Shown: positions 28,133 through 37,611 of the stretch, in pieces | Numbering within the stretch: position 1 is the first letter of the stretch | Layout of the letters: every line of letters starts with the position of its first letter | Assembly (NCBI GenBank): GCA_002436415.1 | Contig: DJMA01000045.1 | Span: forward strand, 1-64,000 | Length of the DNA: 64,000 nucleotides | Source: Bdellovibrionaceae bacterium UBA6502 | GTDB taxonomy: Bacteria > Bdellovibrionota > Bdellovibrionia > Bdellovibrionales > UBA840 | Direction of reading: 5' to 3' | Position numbers and translations under genes: made by a program | Notes under the pieces: generated by a model | Told to the model about the DNA's origin: nothing | The model's input: the letters and a program-made list of their open reading frames with translations, nothing else | The model's database searches: none

Positions 28133-29706
28133 TAGCCCAAGTGATCATTCGGATTTGGCTTGATGTCTGGAAAATCAAGGCTAGACATAGAAGAGATTTC
28201 ATCGCTGGATCTAATCTTAGATTTGACCTGACCTAGTTTCTTTCTCTCGCTTTGTCTTTCACGAATTTTACTAACTAAATCCATCTGAAATTTTGGCTTC
28301 TGCTGAGAAGTAGCTCCTGTAATTGTCGCTTCAGTATTTTTCTTAGGAGCTTTATTTACAAGGTCCCATGCTTGCTGATCTTCTTTAGTTTCAACTTTTC
28401 CATATTTGGGAGTATTTGAAATTTTATAAGAATCTTCTTTCTTAGCAAAAGCTTTTGGAGCTGCCTCATCCAAAGCTTGGTTCATTTCAGGGGCAGCGAA
28501 CATGCTAGATGAAGTTACTGGTTGTTGCATGAGCTTATTTAGCTCTTCCGTTTTTTGTTCTTCATTCAGTTCTGATCTAGAGTTGCTAGCATTACTCAAT
28601 TGGCTTTCTTCCTCTACAAAGCCCATTGTTTCAGGAATTTTTGTCGTTGCCTCTTCTTGAGCATTAATTCTATCCATTGCCTTTTCAATACTTTGATTGG
28701 CATTTAGATTTTGAGAAAATTGCATTTCATCTTCGGTATCGAAGTCTTCAAAAGAAAGCTCTTCTTCCGAAATATGTTGGTTTTGTTCAGCAAGCTGTTC
28801 ACGAAAAATCTCACCTACCTCATCATTGCTATTAATGAAGTCATCCCAGTCCGCTTCGCCATCATAGTCTTTTTCTCTCTTAGAGCTTAACTCATTTAAT
28901 TCATTACGAATCGCTGACTTTACCTCTTCTAAAGGTTGAAACACCGATTGAACCGCAGTGCTCATGCCATTCTTTAATTTATTAGTAAACTCAGCCTTCT
29001 TTGCGTCGTCTTTCTTTACCTCTTCACAGGCATTACGAAACTGTTGTCCCAGTTCCGCCAAACGATCCATTGAAACTTCTGGGTTTTTAAAAGTTTCTTC
29101 AAAGCGCTCACCAAAATCACTATCTTGATGAGAGCGCTTGTTGATCAACTCTTGTTTTGCCTGGGAAAAACTCACATCTGACTGAGGCTTATTTTGCGCC
29201 CAATTTGGTAAGTCTTTCTCACTAAACATGAGACGATCTTTATTAACCTTTGCAATAAACTCAATTTCTGCAATGTCTAAATCAATCTTTTTCGCAATTT
29301 CTTCTGCGCTATATCCTTCATGAGCCAGCTTTGCTGCTTCGATGTATTTTTTAGAACTTTGTCTCTCGATGATTTCCTCATGAGGAATCTTATCTTCGAA
29401 AATTTCAGCAAGCTCTATACTTTTTGCCATCGATTGCTCTAGAAGAAAAATCGTTTCCTTGGCAGTAAAAATGGTTTCTTGAACCTGAGCTCCTTTGTTC
29501 TCTATCAAACGAAGCATTTGTTTTACTTGATTGTCCGTTCGATCAGAAAGGTCTTCTAATACAGAAATTTTAGACTGAAGAAGTTGTAGACCTTTACTTA
29601 GACGCGGATCTTCTTTCGCTGGACGATTCATACGAAACCAAATAACACCAACACCAATCAACGCGAACACATTCGTACTAATAAATAGATAATCCATCAC
29701 CGACAT
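28132..29706 (-). CDS. Membrane-anchored acidic coiled-coil protein with DUF2802/DUF6115-like helix-turn-helix
   Basis: A 524-residue protein with one N-terminal membrane helix (about 5-24) and a long cytoplasmic part. After a coiled coil (about 35-100), residues about 120-150 (KLAHEGYSAEEIAKKIDLDI) match the small helix-turn-helix of DUF2802 and DUF6115 proteins, which are often coded in flagellar or chemotaxis operons. The rest is acidic, low-complexity and probably disordered, with a basic tail near 475-500. GGGAGG precedes the ATG. It is coupled to the FliK-like small protein. Confidence 0.75.
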   Translation of the reverse strand: MSVMDYLFISTNVFALIGVGVIWFRMNRPAKEDPRLSKGLQLLQSKISVLEDLSDRTDNQVKQMLRLIENKGAQVQETIFTAKETIFLLEQSMAKSIELAEIFEDKIPHEEIIERQSSKKYIEAAKLAHEGYSAEEIAKKIDLDIAEIEFIAKVNKDRLMFSEKDLPNWAQNKPQSDVSFSQAKQELINKRSHQDSDFGERFEETFKNPEVSMDRLAELGQQFRNACEEVKKDDAKKAEFTNKLKNGMSTAVQSVFQPLEEVKSAIRNELNELSSKREKDYDGEADWDDFINSNDEVGEIFREQLAEQNQHISEEELSFEDFDTEDEMQFSQNLNANQSIEKAMDRINAQEEATTKIPETMGFVEEESQLSNASNSRSELNEEQKTEELNKLMQQPVTSSSMFAAPEMNQALDEAAPKAFAKKEDSYKISNTPKYGKVETKEDQQAWDLVNKAPKKNTEATITGATSQQKPKFQMDLVSKIRERQSERKKLGQVKSKIRSSDEISSMSSLDFPDIKPNPNDHLG

Positions 29707-29808
29707 AGCTCCCTCCCGTGGAACTGAAATACTCTACTATTATATAGAGGAAAGACCTGTTCCGGTAAGAAATGCCCCAAATCCCGACCCTTCCTCGACC
29801 AAAGGCCT

Positions 29809-29842
29809 AATAAAACAAAAGCCAGGCATCTAAAGCCTGGCT
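29809..29842 (-). terminator. Terminator of the aminotransferase gene
   Basis: AGCCAGGC (29820-29827) and GCCTGGCT (29835-29842) form a perfect 8-bp stem with a 7-nt loop, followed on the minus strand by TTTTGTTTT. It lies 28 bases after the stop. Confidence 0.9.
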
Positions 29843-29869
29843 CAGTTGGATTTTAATGTTCTTTAAATG

Positions 29870-31066
29870 CTAGCTTAACTGCGAACAGAAATTTGCAATA
29901 CGATCGCAAGCCTCTAGGCCTCTCTCTTCGGATAAAGCGTAACTTAAGCGAAGGTAACCATCTAAACCAAAGGCATCTCCTGGAACGGTTGCTACCATCT
30001 CATCATCTAAGAGTTGTTTTGCAACATCACTAGAGCTTTCTAGCTTTTTCCCTTTATAGCTTTTTCCTTGAATACCCAATACATTTAACCAAATGTAAAA
30101 GGCACCTTCAGGCTCTTCTACTTCGATACCATCAATTGCATTTAATTTATCACTTAGTTTTTGCTTTCTCTGCTTTAAGACTTCTACGGAAGCTCGAACT
30201 TTGTCCTCTGTATTTTTCAAAGCATACAAGCTTGCCTCTTGAGAAAAACCACTCGCACAACTTACCGACTGACTTTGGTAACTGCCCATGGCTTTAATTA
30301 CTTCTTTAGGTCCTAATGCCCAACCTACTCTCCAGCCAGTCATTGAATATGCCTTCGAAGCACCATTTACACAAATCGTACGAGACTCTAATTCAGGGCA
30401 CGCCTCTAGAAGGTGCGGAGCAAGGCCGCGCTCGTTAAATACCAACAGATTATAAATATCATCAGACAAAACTAAAATATTTGGATGCTTTTTCAAAACT
30501 TCAGCCAAGGCTTTAAGCTCACTTTGCGAGTATACCATTCCAGTTGGATTACTTGGTGAGTTTAAAAGAACCATCTTTGTTTTTTCAGTGATAGAACTTT
30601 CAAGTAATTGTGGAGTCATTTTAAAACGACTCTCTTTATCACATTTTACAACTACAGGTACGCCCTCTGCTAAAGTTACCATCTCTGGGTAACTTACCCA
30701 AAAAGGACTTGGAATGATAACTTCGTCTCCTGGATCAATCACTGCTTGAAAGGCAGCAAACAAAATAAACTTTGCTCCCGTAGAAACGCTTACATTTACA
30801 TCTGAATAATTAGTAGAAAACTTTGTATTGTAATCCTCAGCAATGGCTTTGCGAAGAGCTGGAATCCCAACAGGAGGTACGTACTTAGTATTTCCTGATT
30901 TCATGCTCTCGATCGCTACATCCACAACCTCAGGAAAAGTATTCCAATCTGGCTCCCCTACCGTTAAAGAAATTACGTCATTTCCTTCAGCCTTAAGCTC
31001 TTTGGCTTTTGCTGCAAGACTTAATGTAGGTGATGGTTGAATGTTCTTCGCACGACGACTTAGCAT
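29870..31066 (-). CDS. PLP-dependent class I aminotransferase (aspartate aminotransferase-like)
   Basis: A fold-type I aminotransferase of 398 residues that moves amino groups between amino acids and 2-oxo acids. Pyridoxal phosphate Lys lies in NGASKAYSMTGWRVGWALG, with LNSPSNPTG and LSDDIYN upstream as cofactor-contact motifs, and the substrate Arg in LRLSYA near the end. Closest in pattern to the aspartate/prephenate aminotransferase (AspB, subgroup I-gamma) group, but substrate is not fixed by sequence. GGAGA precedes the ATG. It ends at its own terminator. Confidence 0.92.
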   Translation of the reverse strand: MLSRRAKNIQPSPTLSLAAKAKELKAEGNDVISLTVGEPDWNTFPEVVDVAIESMKSGNTKYVPPVGIPALRKAIAEDYNTKFSTNYSDVNVSVSTGAKFILFAAFQAVIDPGDEVIIPSPFWVSYPEMVTLAEGVPVVVKCDKESRFKMTPQLLESSITEKTKMVLLNSPSNPTGMVYSQSELKALAEVLKKHPNILVLSDDIYNLLVFNERGLAPHLLEACPELESRTICVNGASKAYSMTGWRVGWALGPKEVIKAMGSYQSQSVSCASGFSQEASLYALKNTEDKVRASVEVLKQRKQKLSDKLNAIDGIEVEEPEGAFYIWLNVLGIQGKSYKGKKLESSSDVAKQLLDDEMVATVPGDAFGLDGYLRLSYALSEERGLEACDRIANFCSQLS

Positions 31067-31149
31067 TTTGCTGTCTCCTTATGGTTTATACTTTGAAGGG
31101 AAATCTACCATAAGTTGGTAGATAGTGGATGTTATAATTTAATGAGTCA

Positions 31150-31641
31150 TTATTTTTTTATTTCAGCCAATTTACGAGTTAACTCCTCAGCAACCACTTC
31201 TGGAACAAACTGATTGATGTCACCACCCATGATCGCTACTTCTTTGATCAAGCTGGAGGAAATGATATTAAACTCAGGTTTAGAATAGACTAAAATTGTA
31301 TCAATGCTAGGGTCCAATCGATAGTTCATGGACGCCATACGCTGTTCGTATTCAAAGTCTCCGGCAGTTCTAACACCACGAAGAATAAACTTTGCGTTAA
31401 CCTGCTTCGCGCAGTCTACCGTAAGACCATCAAATGAAATTACCTCGATGTTTTCTAATTTGGCTGTAACTTGCTTTACCAGTCTAGCTCTTTCTTCAAA
31501 ATCAAAAAGGTATTTTTTTTTGGTAGAGTTACCGACGGCAACATACACCTTATCAAATACTTTTTGAAAACGTTGAAGAATATCTAAATGCCCTCGAGTG
31601 ATTGGATCAAAGCTACCTGGATAAATTGCTGATACTGCCAT
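31150..31641 (-). CDS. coaD: Phosphopantetheine adenylyltransferase
   Basis: Joins AMP to 4'-phosphopantetheine, the fourth step of coenzyme A synthesis. 163 residues, the usual length. The nucleotidyl-transfer motif YPGSFDPITRGHLDIL lies at 7-22, with GVRTAGDFEYEQRMA and ISSSLIKEVA as the other family blocks. The ATG overlaps the stop of rsmD by one base (TAATG). rsmD-coaD is a common bacterial pair. Confidence 0.98.
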   Translation of the reverse strand: MAVSAIYPGSFDPITRGHLDILQRFQKVFDKVYVAVGNSTKKKYLFDFEERARLVKQVTAKLENIEVISFDGLTVDCAKQVNAKFILRGVRTAGDFEYEQRMASMNYRLDPSIDTILVYSKPEFNIISSSLIKEVAIMGGDINQFVPEVVAEELTRKLAEIKK

Positions 31642-32192
31642 TAGTTTTCTCCTAGCTCATAAAAAGAAAGCTTTTTATCGCCATAGTCTTTACGACGATA
31701 CAAAAAGATATCACCGTATTGGTCTTTAATTGTTTCATGTTTTGTAGATTCGATCACGATCAAAGTATCTTGGTGGAAGACCTTTGACTGGGACACCGCC
31801 TGCATCACTTCATCCGCCATCTTTTTGGTGAATGGTGGATCAATAAAGATTAAATCAAAACTTTCTGAATCGTAGCTTTTCAAAAACTTTAAAACATCTT
31901 TATTAATGATTCTCTGTTCTTTTCCAACACCGAGAAGCTCTCTATTTTTCTCGATGATGGCGATCGATTTTTTATTCATCTCAACGCTTACCACAGAAGC
32001 CGCTCCCCATGAAATAGCCTCAAAGCTAAGATTCCCTGTGCCGGAAAATAGATCTAAAACTTTAGCTTCTGGCAATCGCTCTGACCAGGAATTAAAAATA
32101 CTCTCTTTGATGCGATCAGTGGTCGGACGCAGATGATCCGCTTGGAAATGAACCAACTTTCTTCCACCAAATTTTCCAGATATTATACGCAT
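31641..32192 (-). CDS. rsmD: 16S rRNA (guanine-966-N2)-methyltransferase RsmD
   Basis: Methylates G966 of 16S rRNA during 30S assembly. 183 residues. It opens with the family motif RIISGKFGGRKL, has RPTTDRIKESIFNSW, the SAM-binding LDLFSGTGNLSFEAISWG and the catalytic DPPF. It precedes coaD with a one-base overlap. Confidence 0.97.
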   Translation of the reverse strand: MRIISGKFGGRKLVHFQADHLRPTTDRIKESIFNSWSERLPEAKVLDLFSGTGNLSFEAISWGAASVVSVEMNKKSIAIIEKNRELLGVGKEQRIINKDVLKFLKSYDSESFDLIFIDPPFTKKMADEVMQAVSQSKVFHQDTLIVIESTKHETIKDQYGDIFLYRRKDYGDKKLSFYELGEN

Positions 32193-32270
32193 TGTTTTTC
32201 ACCAAATAAAAACGGCAGAATGCATTTTCTGCCGTAGAAACTTACAATAAAAATAAGTCAGAACAAATGA

Positions 32271-32693
32271 TTAAGCCAATTTTTCCACAAATTTTTGCCA
32301 ACTTTGAAGACTTTCCACCAATTCCTCTTCCATAACATCGGCTAAGGCTAAATAGTCTTCGTGGCCATAAGCTTTTAACATGGCGTTTAACGAAGATTTA
32401 AACAAAGGCTCTGTGTTTTGCCATATTGAATAGTTATTAGACCAACGCTCTTTTAGCGCTTCATTTTCCTTACTGATAAACTGAAGAGTAATCATGGTAG
32501 ACATTAAAGTTTGAATTCCACTAAGGCACTCGTCAAATTCAAGACTTAACTGAGGAGTAAACCCTAGTCGAAACTCAGCAGCTAAATGATCAATTTCGGC
32601 AATGATTTCAGATACAAGTTTTTGTGACTGATTCACTACACTTTTAATTTGTTCTTCCGCTGATTGATTATCTAATTGTTCGTTCATTGACAT
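32271..32693 (-). CDS. Helical protein at the end of the glycosylation cassette, function unknown
   Basis: A 140-residue all-helical, probably cytoplasmic product without signal peptide or membrane segment. No family recognised. The start chosen is the ATG at 32693 with GGAG seven bases upstream; its 5' end overlaps the stop of the GT9 gene by 26 bases, which argues for the same operon. It is the last gene of the minus-strand run that starts at fliD, so an accessory role in filament assembly or modification is inference. Confidence 0.7.
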   Translation of the reverse strand: MSMNEQLDNQSAEEQIKSVVNQSQKLVSEIIAEIDHLAAEFRLGFTPQLSLEFDECLSGIQTLMSTMITLQFISKENEALKERWSNNYSIWQNTEPLFKSSLNAMLKAYGHEDYLALADVMEEELVESLQSWQKFVEKLA

Positions 32694-34167
32694 TTGCATT
32701 CTCCTCGATATGAACATTATCGCCGGTATAGACAGATAAAATTTTTGCTAAAGTTTCATGAATGGCACAGTAACTTGCCACGATTTGTTTCTTCTCTAAA
32801 GGCCCTATTCGAAGTTTTTCGGTTTGATACCAATCCACAACAGGTGCAAGTTCCGGCACCATCATCAATAGCTTATCAACCAACTGATCCACATTTTGCA
32901 AAACTCTTTCATTTTCTTCGTTTTGTTCTTTTCGTAAAATGGCAGTCAGTTGTTGCAGGCTAATGGCATTTAACTCCTGGAGCTGTTTAAAACCTTCAAT
33001 GGTTTCCATTCGATACGGCACAGGAAAATCTTCACCCAAGTAAATCGCTCGAATCATATTCCAGCAAAATAGTTGGTGTGGGTTGTTCTCAACATATTCA
33101 TACTCTGAAAAAGGATCTTTTACCAAAATCATTTCATCCGAAGGAATGTCATTCTCCAACATACTTTGAATGTCATTACAAATCACGTCTGATCCAAGTG
33201 CCTCAAAGTTACCAATGCCTCTTATTCTACTTCCAGTGGCCTTGGGACCGGTTTCCCAAAAACGAACGTAGGAGTTACTTAGATTATAAGTTGGAGTACC
33301 CGTTAAAGAAGCAATGTGAATCGGTGCACTATCTAAACCAACTAACAAGCTAGAGTCTTTGAGGATCGGAAACAAATCCAAAAGTTTTGTCTTTCCCACC
33401 AAAGATATGACTTTATTTCCACGCACCGTTAATTGAATGTTCTTAGCGATTTCCTGGTCAATTTCGGCACCGATCAAAACAATCTTATGATCAATTTGCT
33501 GACTAAGCCTTCGCATGACATTCATCCATTTTTCTTGGCTCAGTGACTTTCTGGTCGTAGAAGCTGCTAAATGAACAACAATATATTCCTCGTCCCCTAT
33601 GTATTCTCGTACTAGAGGTGGAATTTGATGGGCTACTTCTTTCGTGTAATCCTCTTGTTGCAATTCAACCCCAGCAACTTCAGCAAATAAATCGTTCACA
33701 TGAAAACGATTGTATTTCCTCACGCCCGTTTGCGCATAAAAGTAAGCAGAAGGATCACCATCAATCCTTAAAAAGGCATCCTCATGTCTGGAGTATCCTT
33801 TTACTTTGGTATCATTAGATTCGATGCATTTTACCAAAAAGGAGCTACTAGGAGAAAAACTAAGATTTATTATTTCATCATAATTTTCTTCTTGAAGGTC
33901 CATTAGAAAGTCATTTAGCTCTTCCATTCCAGCTTTTAGACAGTCTTTGTCTGACATATCATTTTTTAACAAAGCTCGAAAAACATTCATCATTGGCATT
34001 TCAATCACTTGATCCAAATCTGAGAGTCCTTCACAAGCACTTGCAAAGCGAGGGCGAACTAGCATATGAATTTTTGCACTGGGATATTGGCGACGTAAAG
34101 CCCTTACTGTTGGCCACGTACTAAAAATATCACCGAGTCTTGTTAGTTGTAGAATCAGTATTTTCAT
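32668..34167 (-). CDS. GT9-family glycosyltransferase (heptosyltransferase-like), second copy
   Basis: A glycosyltransferase of 499 residues, longer than the usual 330-350 for LPS heptosyltransferases because of a C-terminal helical extension (about 380-499). The GT-B fold is shown by the opening ILILQLTRLGDIFSTWPTVRAL and the donor-site region LVGLDSAPIHIASLTGTPT near 270-290, with HLAASTTRKSLSQEKW in the middle. It lies in a tight run with fliD/fliS and a Maf-like gene, so flagellin is the likeliest acceptor, though LPS cannot be excluded. The start overlaps the small ORF upstream by 38 bases. Confidence 0.85.
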   Translation of the reverse strand: MKILILQLTRLGDIFSTWPTVRALRRQYPSAKIHMLVRPRFASACEGLSDLDQVIEMPMMNVFRALLKNDMSDKDCLKAGMEELNDFLMDLQEENYDEIINLSFSPSSSFLVKCIESNDTKVKGYSRHEDAFLRIDGDPSAYFYAQTGVRKYNRFHVNDLFAEVAGVELQQEDYTKEVAHQIPPLVREYIGDEEYIVVHLAASTTRKSLSQEKWMNVMRRLSQQIDHKIVLIGAEIDQEIAKNIQLTVRGNKVISLVGKTKLLDLFPILKDSSLLVGLDSAPIHIASLTGTPTYNLSNSYVRFWETGPKATGSRIRGIGNFEALGSDVICNDIQSMLENDIPSDEMILVKDPFSEYEYVENNPHQLFCWNMIRAIYLGEDFPVPYRMETIEGFKQLQELNAISLQQLTAILRKEQNEENERVLQNVDQLVDKLLMMVPELAPVVDWYQTEKLRIGPLEKKQIVASYCAIHETLAKILSVYTGDNVHIEENANVNERTIR

Positions 34168-34312
34168 TCGGTAACTGCTCCTTCAAAAGCTCTTTCATTA
34201 AAAGTAATTTTTGGACCTCAGAACTTACTCCGCTAGTTAGAATCTGTTCCCTAGCTGTTTTTAAAGTAAGATCAATTAGTCTTTCCATTTTGTTAATAGC
34301 ATCTTGATTCAT
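34130..34312 (-). CDS. Short helical ORF between the two GT9 genes
   Basis: A 60-residue product, charged and helical, unknown. It starts with an ATGA overlap with the stop of the upstream GT9 gene and runs 38 bases into the downstream one. Tight coupling on both sides supports translation. It may equally be a spacer frame. Confidence 0.5.
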   Translation of the reverse strand: MNQDAINKMERLIDLTLKTAREQILTSGVSSEVQKLLLMKELLKEQLPNENTDSTTNKTR

Positions 34313-35955
34313 AAAATCTCCATATAGTCGACGCGAATCATTTCACTCAATTTTCTTTCAATTTTTATTATGTGATTCATATTGTCTAAAACCCGACAGG
34401 TCGCTGAATCTTCGGAAAACTCCGCGCCCATATCCCCATGAATGGCTTCAATGCAAAGCTGTTCAAAAGCTGGCAAATCTTGGTTTAAGCTACGGTTTCG
34501 ATCAAACCAGAGATTTACAGCTTGGAGAGATTTATCTCGGTCTTTTCTATTTTTTCGCGCATTATCCCTTGGACTCAAACTACGAATCAACTCCTCTGAT
34601 TCTAGTTCCATTCCTAGCAAAATGGCTTCAAACTTTTCTAGAACTGGTCGAAGGTTCTCAGGACTTGTGTAGGCTTTCTCGATCAAATACCTACGAATGA
34701 CCTGGGCTTCTAAATCAAATCTTTGCCAATCTTCGACATTACGCTCTTGAAGTACAACCTGCCATGATGCTTGATGAAACATACTTTTTAAGTTTTCAGC
34801 CAAGGCTCCTTCACCCAATCGACTGGCAAACCAAAATCTATTTTGTAAGAATTCGGCACGATAGAAATTAACCTCTTCAAAAAACTCAGAAGCTAAGATA
34901 TCAATGGCCATCCAATTTCGCTCCATATGGTGAAACATTGTATAGCCGATAAGATCTGCCCCCATCATGTCTTGGCAAATGTAGCTAGCGTTTGGACATT
35001 TTAGTCTATGGCTACATGGCGAACACTCTAAATTAGCTTGTAATATTAAAGAGTCCTCTGTGTAACTTCCCGTCTGATTGTATTGGCTTGATCCTAAACT
35101 CAACTCTAGGACTGGTGTTCTCGATCCAATCGCTAAGTATTTGATTGCAGTATCTGGAGTAACCAAAAGTTTCGCTTGGTGAATCAAAGCTTGAGCTGTT
35201 GGCAAATCGCAAGGCTTTATCTCCACTTTTAGTTTTTGAAGCTCACCAAATTCTTTTTGCAGCCGTTCTTCTTCAGAGGGCGCACAAAGACAGAGAATCT
35301 TTCTTTTTGAATCCAGTTGCCGATAATATTGAATCACTTCCTTCCACTTCTCAGAAGAGAAAGTTTTCTTTTCTTCATTGCTCGTCATTTGAATACAAAT
35401 GTATTCTTCTTGCGGAATACTCGCTCGAATGCTTTCATTTAATTCTAAATCTTCTAGGCTCTCTATTGAATATAAGCCCAATGCCGAACGATAAATGTCT
35501 ATCAAATGAAATGCAGAAACTCCTTCAAAGCTCCCTATATCATTTAAATATTGCACCCAAGGACTTCCATAATCAATGGCGGAATCATAAACTCGAGAAC
35601 CGATTACCTGACTTGGCTCTAAATTTAGTGCACTCAAAAAATAGTGACTTAAATGGTTGTGAGTTAGAGAAATTACTTTGTCATAGTCTTCATTTTCAAT
35701 TCTTTGTAGCAAATGATCCAAAGCAAAAAAATTATTTAATATGTATTGATCTTTTCTAGATGCCACCTCTTGCATTTCTTTTCGATCTATCGAAATCCAT
35801 TGATCTACAAAAGGAAATAGAGATTTTGCGAACTCAAATTCCTTGTAAATCAAAACTTGGATTTCCCCGCCGTTTTTTTGTTTATAGCTACGAATCACTT
35901 CGCGCATCATCAAAAAGTCACCCAAACGCATCAAGGAGATAAACAGTGTTTTCAT
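34309..35955 (-). CDS. GT9-family glycosyltransferase (heptosyltransferase-like), first copy
   Basis: A 548-residue relative of the heptosyltransferases. It begins LFISLMRLGDFLMMREVIRSY, like the partner at 32668. Near residue 310-330 a Cys cluster, CSPCSHRLKCPNASYIC, resembles the Cys-rich loop seen in several GT9 enzymes. The C-terminal 180 residues are helical and match no known domain. Sequence likeness to the second copy is restricted to the GT-B core, so they probably add different sugars or act in sequence. ATGA overlaps with both neighbours indicate one operon. Confidence 0.83.
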   Translation of the reverse strand: MKTLFISLMRLGDFLMMREVIRSYKQKNGGEIQVLIYKEFEFAKSLFPFVDQWISIDRKEMQEVASRKDQYILNNFFALDHLLQRIENEDYDKVISLTHNHLSHYFLSALNLEPSQVIGSRVYDSAIDYGSPWVQYLNDIGSFEGVSAFHLIDIYRSALGLYSIESLEDLELNESIRASIPQEEYICIQMTSNEEKKTFSSEKWKEVIQYYRQLDSKRKILCLCAPSEEERLQKEFGELQKLKVEIKPCDLPTAQALIHQAKLLVTPDTAIKYLAIGSRTPVLELSLGSSQYNQTGSYTEDSLILQANLECSPCSHRLKCPNASYICQDMMGADLIGYTMFHHMERNWMAIDILASEFFEEVNFYRAEFLQNRFWFASRLGEGALAENLKSMFHQASWQVVLQERNVEDWQRFDLEAQVIRRYLIEKAYTSPENLRPVLEKFEAILLGMELESEELIRSLSPRDNARKNRKDRDKSLQAVNLWFDRNRSLNQDLPAFEQLCIEAIHGDMGAEFSEDSATCRVLDNMNHIIKIERKLSEMIRVDYMEIL

Positions 35956-36527
35956 TTTAGTATTTCCGCCAGTACATTAAGTAAGTTGTAGTTTCTATCC
36001 ATAGGTTTAGCTTTACAGTAGCTTGCAAGATCTCGATCTAAAAACAGTTTACTGTCCAGTTCATTATTTGTGTCTATTTCTAGAGAAATTCTTTTAAGTG
36101 CCTTCTCTAATCCCTCTTTTTTCCGGCCGCAAAGATAGTATAGAGCCTCATCATAGTCTTGCATTTGCTGTTGAATACTAGGCTGGTGAAAAAGCACTTG
36201 AAAATCACTAGGAAAGCTTTGTTCCACAATCTGTAAAAGCTTTTCCTTTGTGGTGATTACTTCATATCCTTTGGTTTTTGCGTATTCTGCAATTTCTTCG
36301 TTTAATTCAAAAATTAAAAAGCTTTTAGCCTCTTTGTCTTTTTGTAGTTCTTCGATATGAAAACCAGCGCCAAAGCCAAAAACAATTAGATCACTGCTTT
36401 TACGATCCTGTCTTTCCACCCAAGATCTTGCCTCAGTAATTGGGTTTCGCTTCGAAGCAAGCCTTCTACCATTTAAAACAGGTATAGGTCCGAACTCAGA
36501 CTCTACAAACTCTAGAGCATTAGGCAT
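35952..36527 (-). CDS. Maf-like (motility accessory factor) N-terminal-type protein
   Basis: A 191-residue cytoplasmic protein. The segment LIVFGFGAGFHIEELQ near 48-63 and FLIFELNEEIAEYA near 70-85 follow the N-terminal region of Maf proteins, which act in flagellin glycosylation with nonulosonic acids. It is much shorter than typical Maf (about 600 residues), so only that part is present. The start at 36527 has GGAGG at six bases; it overlaps the TPR gene by 8 bases. Neighbours (TPR, GT9 pair, fliS, fliD) agree with filament modification. Confidence 0.65.
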   Translation of the reverse strand: MPNALEFVESEFGPIPVLNGRRLASKRNPITEARSWVERQDRKSSDLIVFGFGAGFHIEELQKDKEAKSFLIFELNEEIAEYAKTKGYEVITTKEKLLQIVEQSFPSDFQVLFHQPSIQQQMQDYDEALYYLCGRKKEGLEKALKRISLEIDTNNELDSKLFLDRDLASYCKAKPMDRNYNLLNVLAEILK

Positions 36528-37449
36528 TTTGTTCCTCCACAAGCTTTACTAGTTTACTTGCGTCTTCACAGTCTGGGTCAAAATTAAGAATTTTCTGAGC
36601 TTCCCAATAGGCATACTCTCTATACCCGGCCTGAAACAGAACGCAGGCAAACAGCAGGTTAAGTTCTTGATTGTATTCTCTTTGGCTCAGGAATTTTTCT
36701 AGTTTTTCAAGAGCATCATCATATCGAAAATCACTCATACTCCAATGTGCTAACATTTTTAAGTAAGAAGCATTGTTTTCATCATAATCAATGGCTGCTT
36801 TCAAGTTCGCCCACGCCATTTCAGTTTCGTCTTGGGCCTTATACAATAAGGCTAGTCCCATTCTCGCTTTTGAAGATTTAGGGTTTATTTGTAAAGCTTC
36901 ATAAAAAGATTTAATCGCCTCTGTGTATTTTCCCATTTGAAAATAAAGACTACCGTAGTTTACACATAATAGATCTGATTCACTGTGAATGCGTTGCGCT
37001 CGGTGGTAGTATTCTTCTGCTTGTTCAAAATCACCTTCGGTCAAACTGATGTTTCCCAAGTTTTTGAACAATTGAAAGCTCGAGATAAAATCTTCTCCTT
37101 GCTCACATAAGGCCTTTGTATAGTAGGCTTTTGCTTTAGCAATGTTTTTTTGTTCATAGTAGAAATTTGCAGTCCGTACGTAGTTTTCAAAACTTGGGTG
37201 AAACTCAGCAAGTTTTTCAAAACTAATCGCTGCATTATCAATCTCATTCGACTTTTCAAAGCACTCAGCTAGTCGTTGTAGGTACTCGGGCTTATCGAAG
37301 TTCATATTATGAAGTCGCGCATAGATCGCTCGCGCTAGACTAAAATCAGAATTGGCGTACAAAAGCTCTGCATTTCGAAAAAAGTTCTCTTCTAAACTCT
37401 CTTCCGGTGCATTAACGACTTCCTGTCTTTGATAATTTTCTATCTGCAT
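36520..37449 (-). CDS. Tetratricopeptide repeat protein
   Basis: A 309-residue protein made of about eight TPR units (for example AEEYYHRAQRIHSESDLLCV and AIKSFYEALQINPKSSKARM), without signal peptide. TPR stacks bind partner proteins. In the middle of the fliD-to-GT9 run it may present flagellin or chaperone to the glycosyltransferases, as TPR proteins do in some other glycosylation systems; that is inference. AAGGAATAAGG stands before the ATG. Confidence 0.88.
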   Translation of the reverse strand: MQIENYQRQEVVNAPEESLEENFFRNAELLYANSDFSLARAIYARLHNMNFDKPEYLQRLAECFEKSNEIDNAAISFEKLAEFHPSFENYVRTANFYYEQKNIAKAKAYYTKALCEQGEDFISSFQLFKNLGNISLTEGDFEQAEEYYHRAQRIHSESDLLCVNYGSLYFQMGKYTEAIKSFYEALQINPKSSKARMGLALLYKAQDETEMAWANLKAAIDYDENNASYLKMLAHWSMSDFRYDDALEKLEKFLSQREYNQELNLLFACVLFQAGYREYAYWEAQKILNFDPDCEDASKLVKLVEEQNA

Positions 37450-37611
37450 CCTTATTCCTTCCTGGAAACATCCACTGCTTTAGAAAGCAAAGCCGGTGCC
37501 AGTTTCAGGTCAAAAGCATGCTAGTTTAATAAAAAAAACGACGAAAGATTGACCATAGTCATTTCGATCGCCGTCATTAGATTGATTGGACAAAGGTCCG
37601 GCAGGGGAAGA

